NCBI GenBank assembly: GCA_020636935.1
Contig: JACJWW010000009.1
Span: forward strand, 1 to 64,000
DNA length: 64,000 nt
Direction of reading: 5' to 3'
Source: Nocardioidaceae bacterium
GTDB lineage: Bacteria; Actinomycetota; Actinomycetes; Propionibacteriales; Nocardioidaceae
A program made the position numbers and the translations under genes. Positions 1 through 8,079 of the stretch are shown in pieces. Position 1 is the stretch's first letter, and every line of letters starts with the position of its first letter. The notes beneath the pieces were generated by a model. It had not been told where the DNA came from. It did no database searches and saw nothing but the letters and a program-made list of their open reading frames with translations.

Positions 1-295
1 GGGTGCGCTTGACCAGATCGACCTGGTAGGCCTGATCCTCGATCGACAGGTTGCGATGCAGGATGCCTATGCCACCCTGGCGGGCCATTGCGATCGCCAT
101 CCGGGCCTCGGTAACGGTGTCCATGGCGCTGGAGATGAGCGGCGTACGCAAGGTGATCTTGCGGGTCAGTTGAGTAGTGGTGTCGACATCGCTGGGGATC
201 ACATCGGTCTCACCGGGCAGCAGCAGCACATCGTCGTAGGTCAGGCCGAGCGTGGCGAACTTAGCGGGTACGTCGTGGAGGTCGCCGGAAGTCAT
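1..295 (-). CDS. guaB: IMP dehydrogenase, N-terminal part (cut by window start)
   Basis: This is the first 98 codons of inosine-5'-monophosphate dehydrogenase, which makes XMP from IMP in guanine nucleotide synthesis. Reading back from the ATG at 295, the protein begins MTSGDLHDVPAKFATLGLTY and continues with DDVLLLPGETDVIPSDVD, SSAMDTVTE and ARQGGIGILHRNLS. These are the standard N-terminal barrel segments of the family. The catalytic Cys loop and the CBS domains lie outside the window. A TAGACT box five bases upstream of the ATG suggests a leaderless transcript. The identification is secure. Confidence 0.95.
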   Translation of the reverse strand, partial: MTSGDLHDVPAKFATLGLTYDDVLLLPGETDVIPSDVDTTTQLTRKITLRTPLISSAMDTVTEARMAIAMARQGGIGILHRNLSIEDQAYQVDLVKRT

Positions 296-300
296 GCTGC

Positions 301-306
301 AGTCTA
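301..306 (-). promoter_or_regulatory. -10 box of guaB (leaderless type)
   Basis: TAGACT lies five bases before the guaB ATG, which would place the transcription start at or next to the start codon. This TANNNT arrangement recurs in front of many genes in this window. No clear -35 element was seen. Confidence 0.45.
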
Positions 307-342
307 ACGAGTCGGGCTCGAGCCGGCATCCAGGGCGCTATA

Positions 343-398
343 CACATCGGTCAGGCCACATCGGTCTGGCCACATCGGTCCGGCCACATCGGTCTGGG
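343..398. repeat. Four-copy 14-bp tandem repeat upstream of guaB
   Basis: Four consecutive 14-base units start at 343, 357, 371 and 385. They follow the pattern CACATCGGTCNGGC, differing at the eleventh base and, in the last unit, at the fourteenth. The array lies 37 bases beyond the guaB -10 box and 22 bases from the end of the RelE-like gene. It could be a transcription-factor array acting on guaB or a simple slippage repeat. The sequence does not decide between these. Confidence 0.85.
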
Positions 399-419
399 TC
401 CGCCTGTACGGATGCAGTC

Positions 420-731
420 TCAGGGTTTCTTGAAGACATCATGGTTGCCGACGCGTCGCCACCGCACAAATAGCTCACCATCAACGGTGACCAACTCAAA
501 GGTCGCGCGCCCGTCTGGGCTCGCGAATGACCAAGTCATTTCAAGCACGCCCGATGCACCACGCACTGCCTTGACCCGTAGCGAGCTGGGCCAGGGGCTC
601 GCGGGATCCGTGCTCATCGCATCACAGGCCGGAATGAACTTCTCGCGGACGACCTTTTTGAACTCAGCAGCATGCTCGGGTTTGAGTCGGCGATAGTCGC
701 TATCGAATGCGGGCGTGGTCAGGAACTTCAC
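420..731 (-). CDS. RelE/ParE-like toxin
   Basis: A 103-residue basic protein with a GTG start. It has the features of a RelE/ParE-type toxin: an N-terminal MKFLTTPAFDSDYRRL helix, a central LRVKAVRGASGVLEMTWSF strand pair and a C-terminal ELFVRWRRVGNHDVF strand. Proteins of this fold usually cleave mRNA on the ribosome or poison gyrase, but the target here cannot be read from sequence. It begins 36 bases after the AbrB-type gene at 768-1097 on the same strand, so the two form an antitoxin-toxin pair. Family assignment is by pattern only and is moderately sure. Confidence 0.65.
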   Translation of the reverse strand: MKFLTTPAFDSDYRRLKPEHAAEFKKVVREKFIPACDAMSTDPASPWPSSLRVKAVRGASGVLEMTWSFASPDGRATFELVTVDGELFVRWRRVGNHDVFKKP

Positions 732-767
732 AGGCCCACTCGAACTTCACCGGCCAACTCGTTGACG

Positions 768-1097
768 TCAGCGTTGAGCATCGAGGTCATCCAGATGCCT
801 CAAGAAATCTTCACCGCTGTCGTGCACCTCAACTTTTCCTTCACCGAAGTATTGGTCAACGAGGCGTTCGCGTTGTTGCCATTCTTCGGTCCAAAACCAT
901 GCTTGATCGGCCGGCACGGGCAGGGACGGCCGCAACTCAATGACGCCGTCAGCGCGCTCAGTTATCTCCACCTGGGCACCGGGCTCATCGAGATGCAGGC
1001 GCTGGCGAAGCGACGCAGGCAGGGCGATCACGCCTCTGCGCTGTACGCCGACATACCCGTGGTAGCCGTCGTGGTCTCCATCAGGTTGAGCAGTCAT
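768..1097 (-). CDS. AbrB/SpoVT-type antitoxin
   Basis: A 109-residue protein with a swapped-hairpin AbrB/MazE-type DNA-binding domain near residues 15-55 (GVQRRGVIALPASLRQRLHL, then an acidic GAQVEITE strand). An acidic C-terminal tail follows (DQYFGEGKVEVHDSGEDFLR), which is typical of the part that wraps around a toxin. It is the upstream member of a pair with the RelE-like gene at 420-731 and is expected to repress its own promoter. The start is preceded by TAGGCT six bases upstream, suggesting a leaderless transcript, although GGGAG in that gap could also act as a ribosome site. Confidence 0.7.
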   Translation of the reverse strand: MTAQPDGDHDGYHGYVGVQRRGVIALPASLRQRLHLDEPGAQVEITERADGVIELRPSLPVPADQAWFWTEEWQQRERLVDQYFGEGKVEVHDSGEDFLRHLDDLDAQR

Positions 1098-1103
1098 GCT
1101 CCC

Positions 1104-1109
1104 AGCCTA
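1104..1109 (-). promoter_or_regulatory. -10 box of the AbrB-type antitoxin
   Basis: TAGGCT is followed by six bases and then the ATG. The same hexamer at the same spacing precedes the DUF389, YjbR and EamA genes in this window, which supports it as a promoter element. Confidence 0.45.
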
Positions 1110-1180
1110 CCCAATTTCAACCGCAAAACTGCAAAGCGGCTAACAATCGGCCACCGCTCCGTCTGCATGGATTCGCACAA

Positions 1181-1220
1181 AAACAGCGGCCCCAGGCATT
1201 GAAGCCCGGGGCCGCTGTTT
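1181..1220 (-). terminator. Rho-independent terminator after groL
   Basis: A perfect 13-bp stem (1181-1193 with 1208-1220) encloses a 14-base loop. On the minus strand it reads AAACAGCGGCCCC, loop, GGGGCCGCTGTTT and continues into more T residues. It lies 15 bases beyond the groL stop and should end the groES-groL transcript. Confidence 0.85.
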
Positions 1221-1234
1221 GTTGTTGATTGGGG

Positions 1235-2854
<1,620 letters not shown>

Positions 2855-2876
2855 GTTTGCTCCTCAAAGAGTTACA

Positions 2877-2918
2877 GGTTGGGTGCTGTGGTCGCCGAAG
2901 CCACCGCAGCACCCAACC
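2877..2918 (-). promoter_or_regulatory. Hairpin between groES and groL
   Basis: A 12-bp perfect stem (2877-2888 with 2907-2918), extended by two more pairs after one mismatch, lies in the 80-base space between groES and groL. No T-run follows it on the transcribed strand and the groL ribosome site is just beyond. It therefore looks like an mRNA processing or stability element, or an attenuator, rather than a full terminator. Confidence 0.6.
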
Positions 2919-2934
2919 CGCAGAAGTTGAATGA

Positions 2935-3228
2935 TCAGGAGATGACCGCGAGCACGTCGCGAGCCGAGAGGATGAGGTACTCCGCACCGGCGTACTTGAC
3001 CTCGGTGCCGCCGTACTTGCTGTAGATGACCTTGTCGCCGACGGCGACGTCGATCGGGACGCGCTGGCCGTTGTCGTCGACGCGACCGGGGCCCACTGCC
3101 AAAACCTCGCCCTCCTGGGGCTTTTCCTTGGCGGTGTCGGGGATGACCAGGCCAGATGCCGTGGTCTGCTCGGCGTCGAGCGGCTGTACGACGATCCGGT
3201 CCTCGAGGGGCTTGATGTTGACCGACAC
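2935..3228 (-). CDS. groES: Co-chaperonin GroES (Hsp10)
   Basis: A 97-residue lid subunit of the GroEL/GroES folding machine. The start is the GTG at 3228 (MSVNIKPLEDRIVVQPL), with AGGAAGG about ten bases upstream. A longer in-frame reading back to 3312 would run through the operator region and is not accepted. The mobile loop (residues about 17-34, EQTTASGLVIPDTAKEK) and the GDKVIYSKYGGTEVK roof segment are intact. It is the first gene of the groES-groL operon and lies behind two CIRCE-like operators. Confidence 0.97.
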   Translation of the reverse strand: MSVNIKPLEDRIVVQPLDAEQTTASGLVIPDTAKEKPQEGEVLAVGPGRVDDNGQRVPIDVAVGDKVIYSKYGGTEVKYAGAEYLILSARDVLAVIS

Positions 3229-3266
3229 TAGTGATCGACCTTCCTGGAGATCTGGTTGCTGATTGA

Positions 3267-3293
3267 TTGGCACACTCGAAGGGAGAGTGCCAA
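3267..3293 (-). promoter_or_regulatory. CIRCE-like operator 2 (HrcA site), proximal
   Basis: TTGGCACAC, nine bases, GAGTGCCAA. This is an imperfect match to the CIRCE consensus TTAGCACTC-N9-GAGTGCTAA, with the right arm much better than the left. It is 35 bases, centre to centre, from the second copy at 3302-3328. Confidence 0.75.
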
Positions 3294-3298
3294 TGGCA

Positions 3299-3328
3299 AA
3301 ACTAGCACTCACCGCAAGCGAGTGCCAG
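3299..3328 (-). promoter_or_regulatory. groES: Candidate groES promoter
   Basis: On the minus strand CTGGCA (3328-3323), 18 bases, then TAGTTT (3304-3299) resemble a housekeeping -35/-10 pair. The spacer is almost entirely the distal CIRCE element, so HrcA bound there would cover the promoter. The hexamers are only fair matches. Confidence 0.4.
3302..3328 (-). promoter_or_regulatory. CIRCE operator 1 (HrcA site), distal
   Basis: CTAGCACTC, nine bases, GAGTGCCAG. Seven of nine bases in the right arm and eight of nine in the left match the CIRCE consensus. Spacing and position upstream of groES are canonical. Confidence 0.88.
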
Positions 3329-3340
3329 TCGGGGTGGCTC

Positions 3341-3346
3341 TAGTCT
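3341..3346 (+). promoter_or_regulatory. -10 box of the methyltransferase gene
   Basis: TAGTCT is followed by seven bases and the GTG at 3354, fitting the leaderless pattern seen elsewhere here. It faces away from the groES promoter. Confidence 0.35.
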
Positions 3347-3353
3347 TGCCTGC

Positions 3354-4502
3354 GTGGACTTGGAAACCTTCAGGTGGCTCCTCACCGAGAGCGGTCAGCA
3401 ACTTCTGGCCGAGGCAGGCCAGACCAGTGACCCCGAAGGTCGCCAACTGCGTCGCACGTACACCGGAGAGCAAGTCGCCGCAGCGTTGACCCAGGCCGAG
3501 CTACGCACCAAGGCGCAGGGGAAGTTTGGAGACTTCGCCACGGGGATGTACTTCACCCACGACGCCTTGGAGCAGGCCACCCGCCTCAGCGTGAGTCGCC
3601 ATCGAGCAGCCCGGGTGCAGGCCGCTGGACTGGAGACCGTCATCGATCTGGGTTGCGGCATCGGCGGTGACTTGATCGCATTTGCGTTGGCAGGCCTCAC
3701 AGCAGCGGGCATCGACCTCGACCCACTCCGCGTCGAGATGGCGCAGGCCAATCTCGCGGCCGCAGGGGTCGGTGGCGCCACCATGGTCGCCGATGCGACC
3801 ACCATCAACCTCGACCCCTTTGATGTCGCCTTCGCCGACCCTGCTCGTCGTACGGCGCGGGGACGCGCGTTTACCCCAGACGACTGGCAACCATCTTGGG
3901 ACTTCATCACCAAACTGTTCGCGCGCGATGCAGTCGTCAAGACCGCTCCGGGCATCGACCACGGGCTGATCCCCGAGGGCGTGGAGGCCGAGTGGGTCAG
4001 CGAGGGCGGCGAAGTCAAAGAGGCAGCCCTGTGGTCGGGTCGGTTGGCGAGCGTACGCCGCCGCGCCACCGTGATCGGCGACTCCGGGCTAGCCACGCTC
4101 ACCGATGAAGACGAGCACACCGAAGAAGTCCGTGACCTCGGACGCTGCCTCTACGAACCCGATGGCGCAGTGATCAGAGCCGGGCTGGTCGGTGCCGTTG
4201 CTGCCGGAGTCGGTGGTGGGCTCGTTGATGCGAAGATCGCCTATGTCACCTCTGATGAATCATTCCGGACGCCCTTCGCGAAGTCCTATCTGATCAAAGA
4301 AGAAGTGCCCTACCGCGAGAAGCAACTCCGAGCAGCCCTCCGTGTGCGAGGGATCGGCCGCCTGACCATCAAGAAGCGCGGCATCGCGATCACACCAGAG
4401 GAGCTTCGCAAACGACTCGACCTCAAGGGCGACAACGAAGCCACCCTCGTGCTCACCAGAGTGCAAGGGCAAGGCACGGCCTTGCTGGTCGCTCCGTTCT
4501 GA
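3354..4502 (+). CDS. Class I SAM methyltransferase with THUMP-like C-terminal domain
   Basis: A 382-residue protein with a GTG start. Residues about 95-175 carry a Rossmann methyltransferase core: VIDLGCGIGGDL is motif I, and AGIDLDPLRVEMAQANL is the acidic ribose-binding strand. The DPARR segment after VAFA occupies the place of the usual catalytic loop. The C-terminal third (FRTPFAKSYLIKEEVPYREK, then IKKRGIAITPEELRKRL and GTALLVAPF) matches the THUMP-like domain found on this actinobacterial family. The substrate is unknown; RNA is plausible. Two degraded copies of its 3' end lie downstream at 6153-6591 and 7290-7368, so this locus has been rearranged. Confidence 0.85.
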   Translation: MDLETFRWLLTESGQQLLAEAGQTSDPEGRQLRRTYTGEQVAAALTQAELRTKAQGKFGDFATGMYFTHDALEQATRLSVSRHRAARVQAAGLETVIDLGCGIGGDLIAFALAGLTAAGIDLDPLRVEMAQANLAAAGVGGATMVADATTINLDPFDVAFADPARRTARGRAFTPDDWQPSWDFITKLFARDAVVKTAPGIDHGLIPEGVEAEWVSEGGEVKEAALWSGRLASVRRRATVIGDSGLATLTDEDEHTEEVRDLGRCLYEPDGAVIRAGLVGAVAAGVGGGLVDAKIAYVTSDESFRTPFAKSYLIKEEVPYREKQLRAALRVRGIGRLTIKKRGIAITPEELRKRLDLKGDNEATLVLTRVQGQGTALLVAPF

Positions 4503-4552
4503 CGAGCCCATCCCCCGGGCTCAACCCGCCAACCACTGATCAGTTGTTGATC

Positions 4553-5254
4553 TCAATTCACCCTGGTAAACGTGTGCTCGTGGGCTATTTCCTTCACCGT
4601 GGGTGGGCCAATGGCGGCCAAGACGGCCGCTTTTGTAATTTCACCCCCACTACAGATCGATGCCGCGCGATCGAAAGTCTTGGCCCGGGTCATTTTGCCA
4701 AAATCATACGTAGTCGTGAAGATCCCGTTAATGGAAGTGATTCGCCCTTGCGCATCAAGCTCCGGGGTTAGCTCATCCTGAACATCTGGGCCGGACTCCA
4801 TCACCACCTCCCACATCGGGATGCTCTTCCCGCCATCCTCTGGATTGCAGACCCAAAACAGCTCCGGACGGCTCGCGGCTACCTGAGTGTCGTAGGTCAA
4901 GACGACCCGTTTGCCGTCCCAAGCGTAGTTAGCAGTCATCCTGCCTGCTGGCTTCATCGTGCCCTTGCAAGGCTCGCCCTCACAGGCGCTGAACACAACC
5001 CGGACGCGATCCTTGTCTCCCACCTTGACACCTCTGAAGAAGTTGCTCTTACTTGCGGGTTTGGTAAATGACTTCACGATCGATATTCGTTTCCAATTGC
5101 CCTCTGGGCCGGTTTGGGTCAATGGCAGGGCCGACTCCGAACTAGTAGGTGACTCTGATTTCGACTCTTTGTCAGCACTCGACCCACACCCACTGATTGC
5201 GATGGCGGCAAGAGTCCCAAACGTGATGGCAATCATTCTCGTAATGGTTTTCAT
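4553..5254 (-). CDS. Secreted lipoprotein of unknown function
   Basis: A 233-residue predicted lipoprotein. An N-terminal MKTITRMIAITFGTLAAIA signal is followed by the lipobox ISGC with the acylated Cys at about residue 23, then a Ser/Lys/Glu-rich linker. The mature part has four further cysteines (in CEGEPC, WVCNP and ASICSG) that could form disulfides. I do not recognise the family. GGGGAGG lies six bases before the ATG. It sits in the accessory stretch between the intact methyltransferase gene and its decayed copies, in the opposite orientation, and was probably brought in with that rearrangement (inference). Confidence 0.7.
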   Translation of the reverse strand: MKTITRMIAITFGTLAAIAISGCGSSADKESKSESPTSSESALPLTQTGPEGNWKRISIVKSFTKPASKSNFFRGVKVGDKDRVRVVFSACEGEPCKGTMKPAGRMTANYAWDGKRVVLTYDTQVAASRPELFWVCNPEDGGKSIPMWEVVMESGPDVQDELTPELDAQGRITSINGIFTTTYDFGKMTRAKTFDRAASICSGGEITKAAVLAAIGPPTVKEIAHEHTFTRVN

Positions 5255-5409
5255 GATGCCTCCCCAAAGGCCACGGGCATGAACCTATTGAGTCTCGACG
5301 CTACTCCCGCTCCTAGGGCACGTAAACCCCTAGATCAGACCATTGCCCCGCCTCTGCATCACCGGTTAATTTGACTGCCATCACTTCAGCACGAGATGAG
5401 GCACAACTC

Positions 5410-5658
5410 ATGAAACGCTGCACCGCCATACTGACCTCACTATTGATGAGCGCCCTGGGGATGGCCATCCTCACAATCGGGCCAGCAACAGCAACCCCGA
5501 ACCAACCCGCAGGCACCACCGTGTCAGCCACCCCCACCCACACCACCGGCACCACCGTCCAAGACCGAGCAGACAAGAAAAAGAAAAGGAAAAAGAAAGC
5601 CAAGAAGAACAAGAAGGCGCACAAGTATGGCGACCGGCCTCTTGGGAAACCGCAGTAG
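5410..5658 (+). CDS. Small secreted lysine-rich protein
   Basis: An 82-residue protein read from the ATG at 5410, which has GATGAGG about ten bases upstream. An earlier in-frame ATG at 5371 gives a poorer signal peptide. MKRCTAILTSLLMSALGMA begins a clear Sec signal with likely cleavage after ATA (about residue 29). The mature part is Thr/Pro-rich, then very basic: KKKKRKKKAKKNKKAHK near residues 56-72. Such a tail could bind teichoic acid, nucleic acid or anionic lipid, but no function can be assigned. It is in the accessory stretch next to the lipoprotein gene. Confidence 0.55.
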   Translation: MKRCTAILTSLLMSALGMAILTIGPATATPNQPAGTTVSATPTHTTGTTVQDRADKKKKRKKKAKKNKKAHKYGDRPLGKPQ

Positions 5659-5822
5659 ATATGACCCGTCGCACCGGGTCCACCGTCGAACAGGGTGTTT
5701 CTGGAGAAGTCGCAGACGAGATCGGGTGCGTAGAAGCAGCCGACTCCCGGCGCATGGTCGGCGTGTGTAAGACCCGCAAGGTCGCCTGACCGACGGCAAA
5801 CTGTTGCCCTTCAACCAAAGGG
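5658..5822 (-). pseudogene. Fragment of an MBL-fold hydrolase gene
   Basis: Read on the minus strand this encodes EGQQFAVGQATLRVLHTP and, after a one-base deletion, HAPGVGCFYAPDLVCDFS and RNTLFDGGPGATG. These align with residues about 108-157 of the intact MBL hydrolase at 7465-8079 (DGQEIIVGG, VLHTPGHAPG, SGDTLFNGGPGATG). The frameshift, the loss of the metal-ligand Asp (SGDT to SRNT) and the missing ends make it a remnant. Its distance from the intact copy suggests an old duplication or acquisition of a related locus. Confidence 0.8.
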
Positions 5823-6152
5823 GTTGAACCTTGGGCCACGGAATCTTGACCCTACGTAGTTGAGCGTGGTCGTGGGATGTGTCCTAACACGGGGTGGCTA
5901 GTGGCCTCGCGGTGAATGGTGTTGCGAAGCATCCAACCCATAAGGCACGAGCCTTGAACGAGGCTCCGTGTTCGCCGACGTGCGCCCACTACTGAAGCGC
6001 ACCAAGGTCAGCATCAAGAAGCTCGTCCGGTCCCGCTCCCCTGCAGGACATCACCATCCCCCTGGTCGGCCGGACCATCAACGCCCGCCCACAGACCCCA
6101 CCGACGCCCAAGAGCTCAACGGCCGCGTAACCCACAAAATCCGCGCCACTCA
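5823..6152. other. Spacer with no recognisable gene
   Basis: About 330 bases between the MBL fragment and the methyltransferase fragment. The second half is open on the plus strand, in frame with the methyltransferase remnant, and encodes an unfamiliar Arg/Pro-rich stretch (VRPLLKRTKVSIKKLVRSRS). It has no ribosome site and matches no family I know. An imperfect inverted repeat near 5943-5972 (ACGAGCCT and AGGCTCCGT) was noted. It is most likely debris from the rearrangement. Confidence 0.5.
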
Positions 6153-6591
6153 GGGCATTGACCACGGGCTGATCCCCGAGGGGTTGGAAGCCGAGTGGGT
6201 CAGCAAGGGCGACGAAGTCAAAGAAGCGGCCCTGTGGTCAGGTCGGTTGGCGAGCGTACGCCGCCGCGCCACCGCGATCGCACACAGCGGCCTAGTCACG
6301 ATCACCGATGAGGACGAAAGCAACGAGGAAGTCGTCGATCTGGGCAAATACCTCTACGAACCCGATGGAGCAGTGATCAGAGCAGGCCTGGTCGGCGCGG
6401 TGGCTGCCGGAGTGGGTGGTGGGCTCGTTGACGCGAAGAGATCGCCTATGTCACCTCTGACGGATCATTCCGGACCCCATTCGCGAAGTCCTATCTGTTC
6501 AACGAGCAGGTGCCCTACCGCGAGAAACAACTCCGGGCAGCCCTCCCGCGTGCGCGGGCAAGGCGCAGCCCTCCTCGTAACGCCCTTTTGA
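6153..6591 (+). pseudogene. Decayed 3' copy of the THUMP-like methyltransferase gene
   Basis: From 6153 the DNA closely follows 3950-4502 of the intact gene. GIDHGLIPEG, EVKEAALWSGRLASVRRRAT and LYEPDGAVIRAGLVGAVAAG are readable. An AG insertion at 6439-6440 shifts the frame, so the segment equivalent to IAYVTSDESFRTPFAKSYL is out of frame. About 115 bases are then missing between two short similar sequences (GTGCGAGGG and GTGCAAGGG in the intact gene), after which the final codons and a TGA at 6591 remain. The 5' two thirds, including the SAM-binding motif, are absent. Confidence 0.9.
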
Positions 6592-6626
6592 GCCGATTGA
6601 TCTAGCTGCGCATACCCACGAAAGAG

Positions 6627-7181
6627 CTAGTGCGACGCCCCGTTGTCGGACGATGAACCGTGACCAATCCGGTCAATAAGCGCCAAGGCCACAGCTGACA
6701 CCACGAAGGTCAAATGGATCAGGGTTTGCCACATGATTACCTTGGGCTCCAGCGATCTCGCCTCAATGAAGGTCTTGAGAAGATGGATTGACGAGATTCC
6801 GATTATCGACATAGCGAGCTTTACCTTGAGGATATTCGGATTTACGCTACTCAGCCATTCGGGTTCATCAGGATGACCACGCATATTGATGCGTGACACA
6901 AAGGTCTCATAGCCCCCAATGATGACCATGATCAAGAGATTCGCAATCATGACGACATCAACCAGCCCGAGGACGACAAGCATGATGTCTTCTTCGGTCA
7001 AATGGCCGAAGTCCGTGATCAGGTGCACCAATTCTTTCCAGAAGAGGATGACATAGACCGCCTGCGCCAAGATCAAGCCGAGATACAAGGGCGCCTGCAA
7101 CCACCGACTCACGAAGATGGTTGTCCCGGTCACCCGAGTGAGGGCGTTTCGACTTGATGCAAATGGCTCGGTCGTTGACAT
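6627..7181 (-). CDS. yqhA: UPF0114 (YqhA) family membrane protein
   Basis: A 184-residue inner-membrane protein with about four hydrophobic segments. Family landmarks are SRWLQAPLYLGL near residue 24, the LVDVVMIANLLIMVIIGGYE helix (about residue 73-92), FVSRINM, and IGISSIHLLKTFIEA and LIHLTFVVSAVALALIDR in the C-terminal half. The role of the family is unknown. A good TATAGT box lies eight bases before the ATG. It is flanked on both sides by decayed pieces of the methyltransferase gene, as if it were a cargo gene inserted into that locus. Confidence 0.88.
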   Translation of the reverse strand: MSTTEPFASSRNALTRVTGTTIFVSRWLQAPLYLGLILAQAVYVILFWKELVHLITDFGHLTEEDIMLVVLGLVDVVMIANLLIMVIIGGYETFVSRINMRGHPDEPEWLSSVNPNILKVKLAMSIIGISSIHLLKTFIEARSLEPKVIMWQTLIHLTFVVSAVALALIDRIGHGSSSDNGASH

Positions 7182-7289
7182 GACGGATGACTATATCTGG
7201 GGACCCATAGAGGCTCACCCATGCACTTCAAGCGTCACAGCAATGAACTGCACCCATAGTTCACGTCGATCGCACGCCACCGTCGCTTT

Positions 7290-7368
7290 GAGCAATCACA
7301 AAGAAGCCACGCTCGCGCTCACCAAGGCGCCCGGGCAAGGCACAGCCTTCCTCGTGACGCCCTTCTAG
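7290..7368 (+). pseudogene. Second decayed 3' tail of the methyltransferase gene
   Basis: The last ~25 codons of the methyltransferase gene reappear here: SNHKEATLALTKAPGQGTAF and LVTPF correspond to GDNEATLVLTRVQGQGTALL and VAPF at the end of the intact gene. The copy ends in TAG instead of TGA. Nothing of the gene remains upstream. It is the third occurrence of the same 3' end within 3 kb. Confidence 0.85.
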
Positions 7369-7464
7369 CTCAAATGATCCGCCTGACAAACTCAGCACGA
7401 ACCACGCCGGGACACCAACAGTTTGGGTCTGCATGTAGCCAGGGCAGGCCTGCCATACGGGTCC

Positions 7465-8079
7465 TCACCAGTGCGCTGAGCGCGCCCGCTCGGCGCCAAT
7501 CGAGGTGTCCTCACCATGCCCGGTGTGTACGACGGTCTCGTCCGGCAGCGCGAACAACGCCGTACGGATTGACTCCTTGATCAGCCCTTCATCGGAAAAT
7601 GAACGGCCGGTCGCGCCGGGCCCGCCGTTGAAGAGGGTGTCTCCGGAGAAGACACAACCCAGATCGGCGGCGTAGAAGCAGCAGGCTCCCGGGGCATGCC
7701 CGGGAGTGTGCAGCACTTGGAGGCTGACGCCACCGACGATGATCTCCTGACCATCTGCGAGGTCGTGATCCCAAGACGCCGTGGGGTGGGTGAGCTCCCA
7801 GACCGGCCGATCATCAGGATGAAGATGGATTGGGGCCCCAGTGAGCTCGCGCAACTCGGGCGCGACTCGCACGTGATCATCGTGGGCATGAGTGCACAAG
7901 ATCGCCTTGAGCCGCCGGTCACCGACCACGGCCATGATGTCGGCGACATTGTGCGGCGCGTCGATCACCACGCATTCGTGGTCGTCTCCGATCACCCAGA
8001 TGTTGTTGTCGACTTCGAAGGTCTCACCATCGAGGCTGAAGGTGCCAGCGCTCACGGCGTGGTCGATCCTGGTGGTCAT
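7465..8079 (-). CDS. MBL-fold metallo-hydrolase (mycothiol-linked)
   Basis: A 204-residue metallo-beta-lactamase-fold hydrolase. It carries the zinc motif THAHDDH (about residues 63-69), a further His in HTPGHAPG, the bridging Asp in SGDTLF and the last His in HTGHGEDT. It is the last gene of the mscR-MOSC-MBL operon and overlaps the MOSC gene by four bases (ATGA). In mycobacteria an MBL hydrolase likewise follows mscR, and a glyoxalase II-like or S-formylmycothiol hydrolase role has been suggested. Here that role is inference from context. Confidence 0.88.
   Translation of the reverse strand: MTTRIDHAVSAGTFSLDGETFEVDNNIWVIGDDHECVVIDAPHNVADIMAVVGDRRLKAILCTHAHDDHVRVAPELRELTGAPIHLHPDDRPVWELTHPTASWDHDLADGQEIIVGGVSLQVLHTPGHAPGACCFYAADLGCVFSGDTLFNGGPGATGRSFSDEGLIKESIRTALFALPDETVVHTGHGEDTSIGAERARSAHW

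Noticed and set aside
3229..3312. An N-terminal extension of GroES.
   Set aside because: It would translate through the CIRCE operators. The GTG at 3228 has a ribosome site and matches family length.
5968..6591. A continuous 207-codon reading that could be annotated as an intact gene.
   Set aside because: Its second half is a frameshifted and internally deleted copy of the methyltransferase gene, and its first half has no family match or ribosome site.
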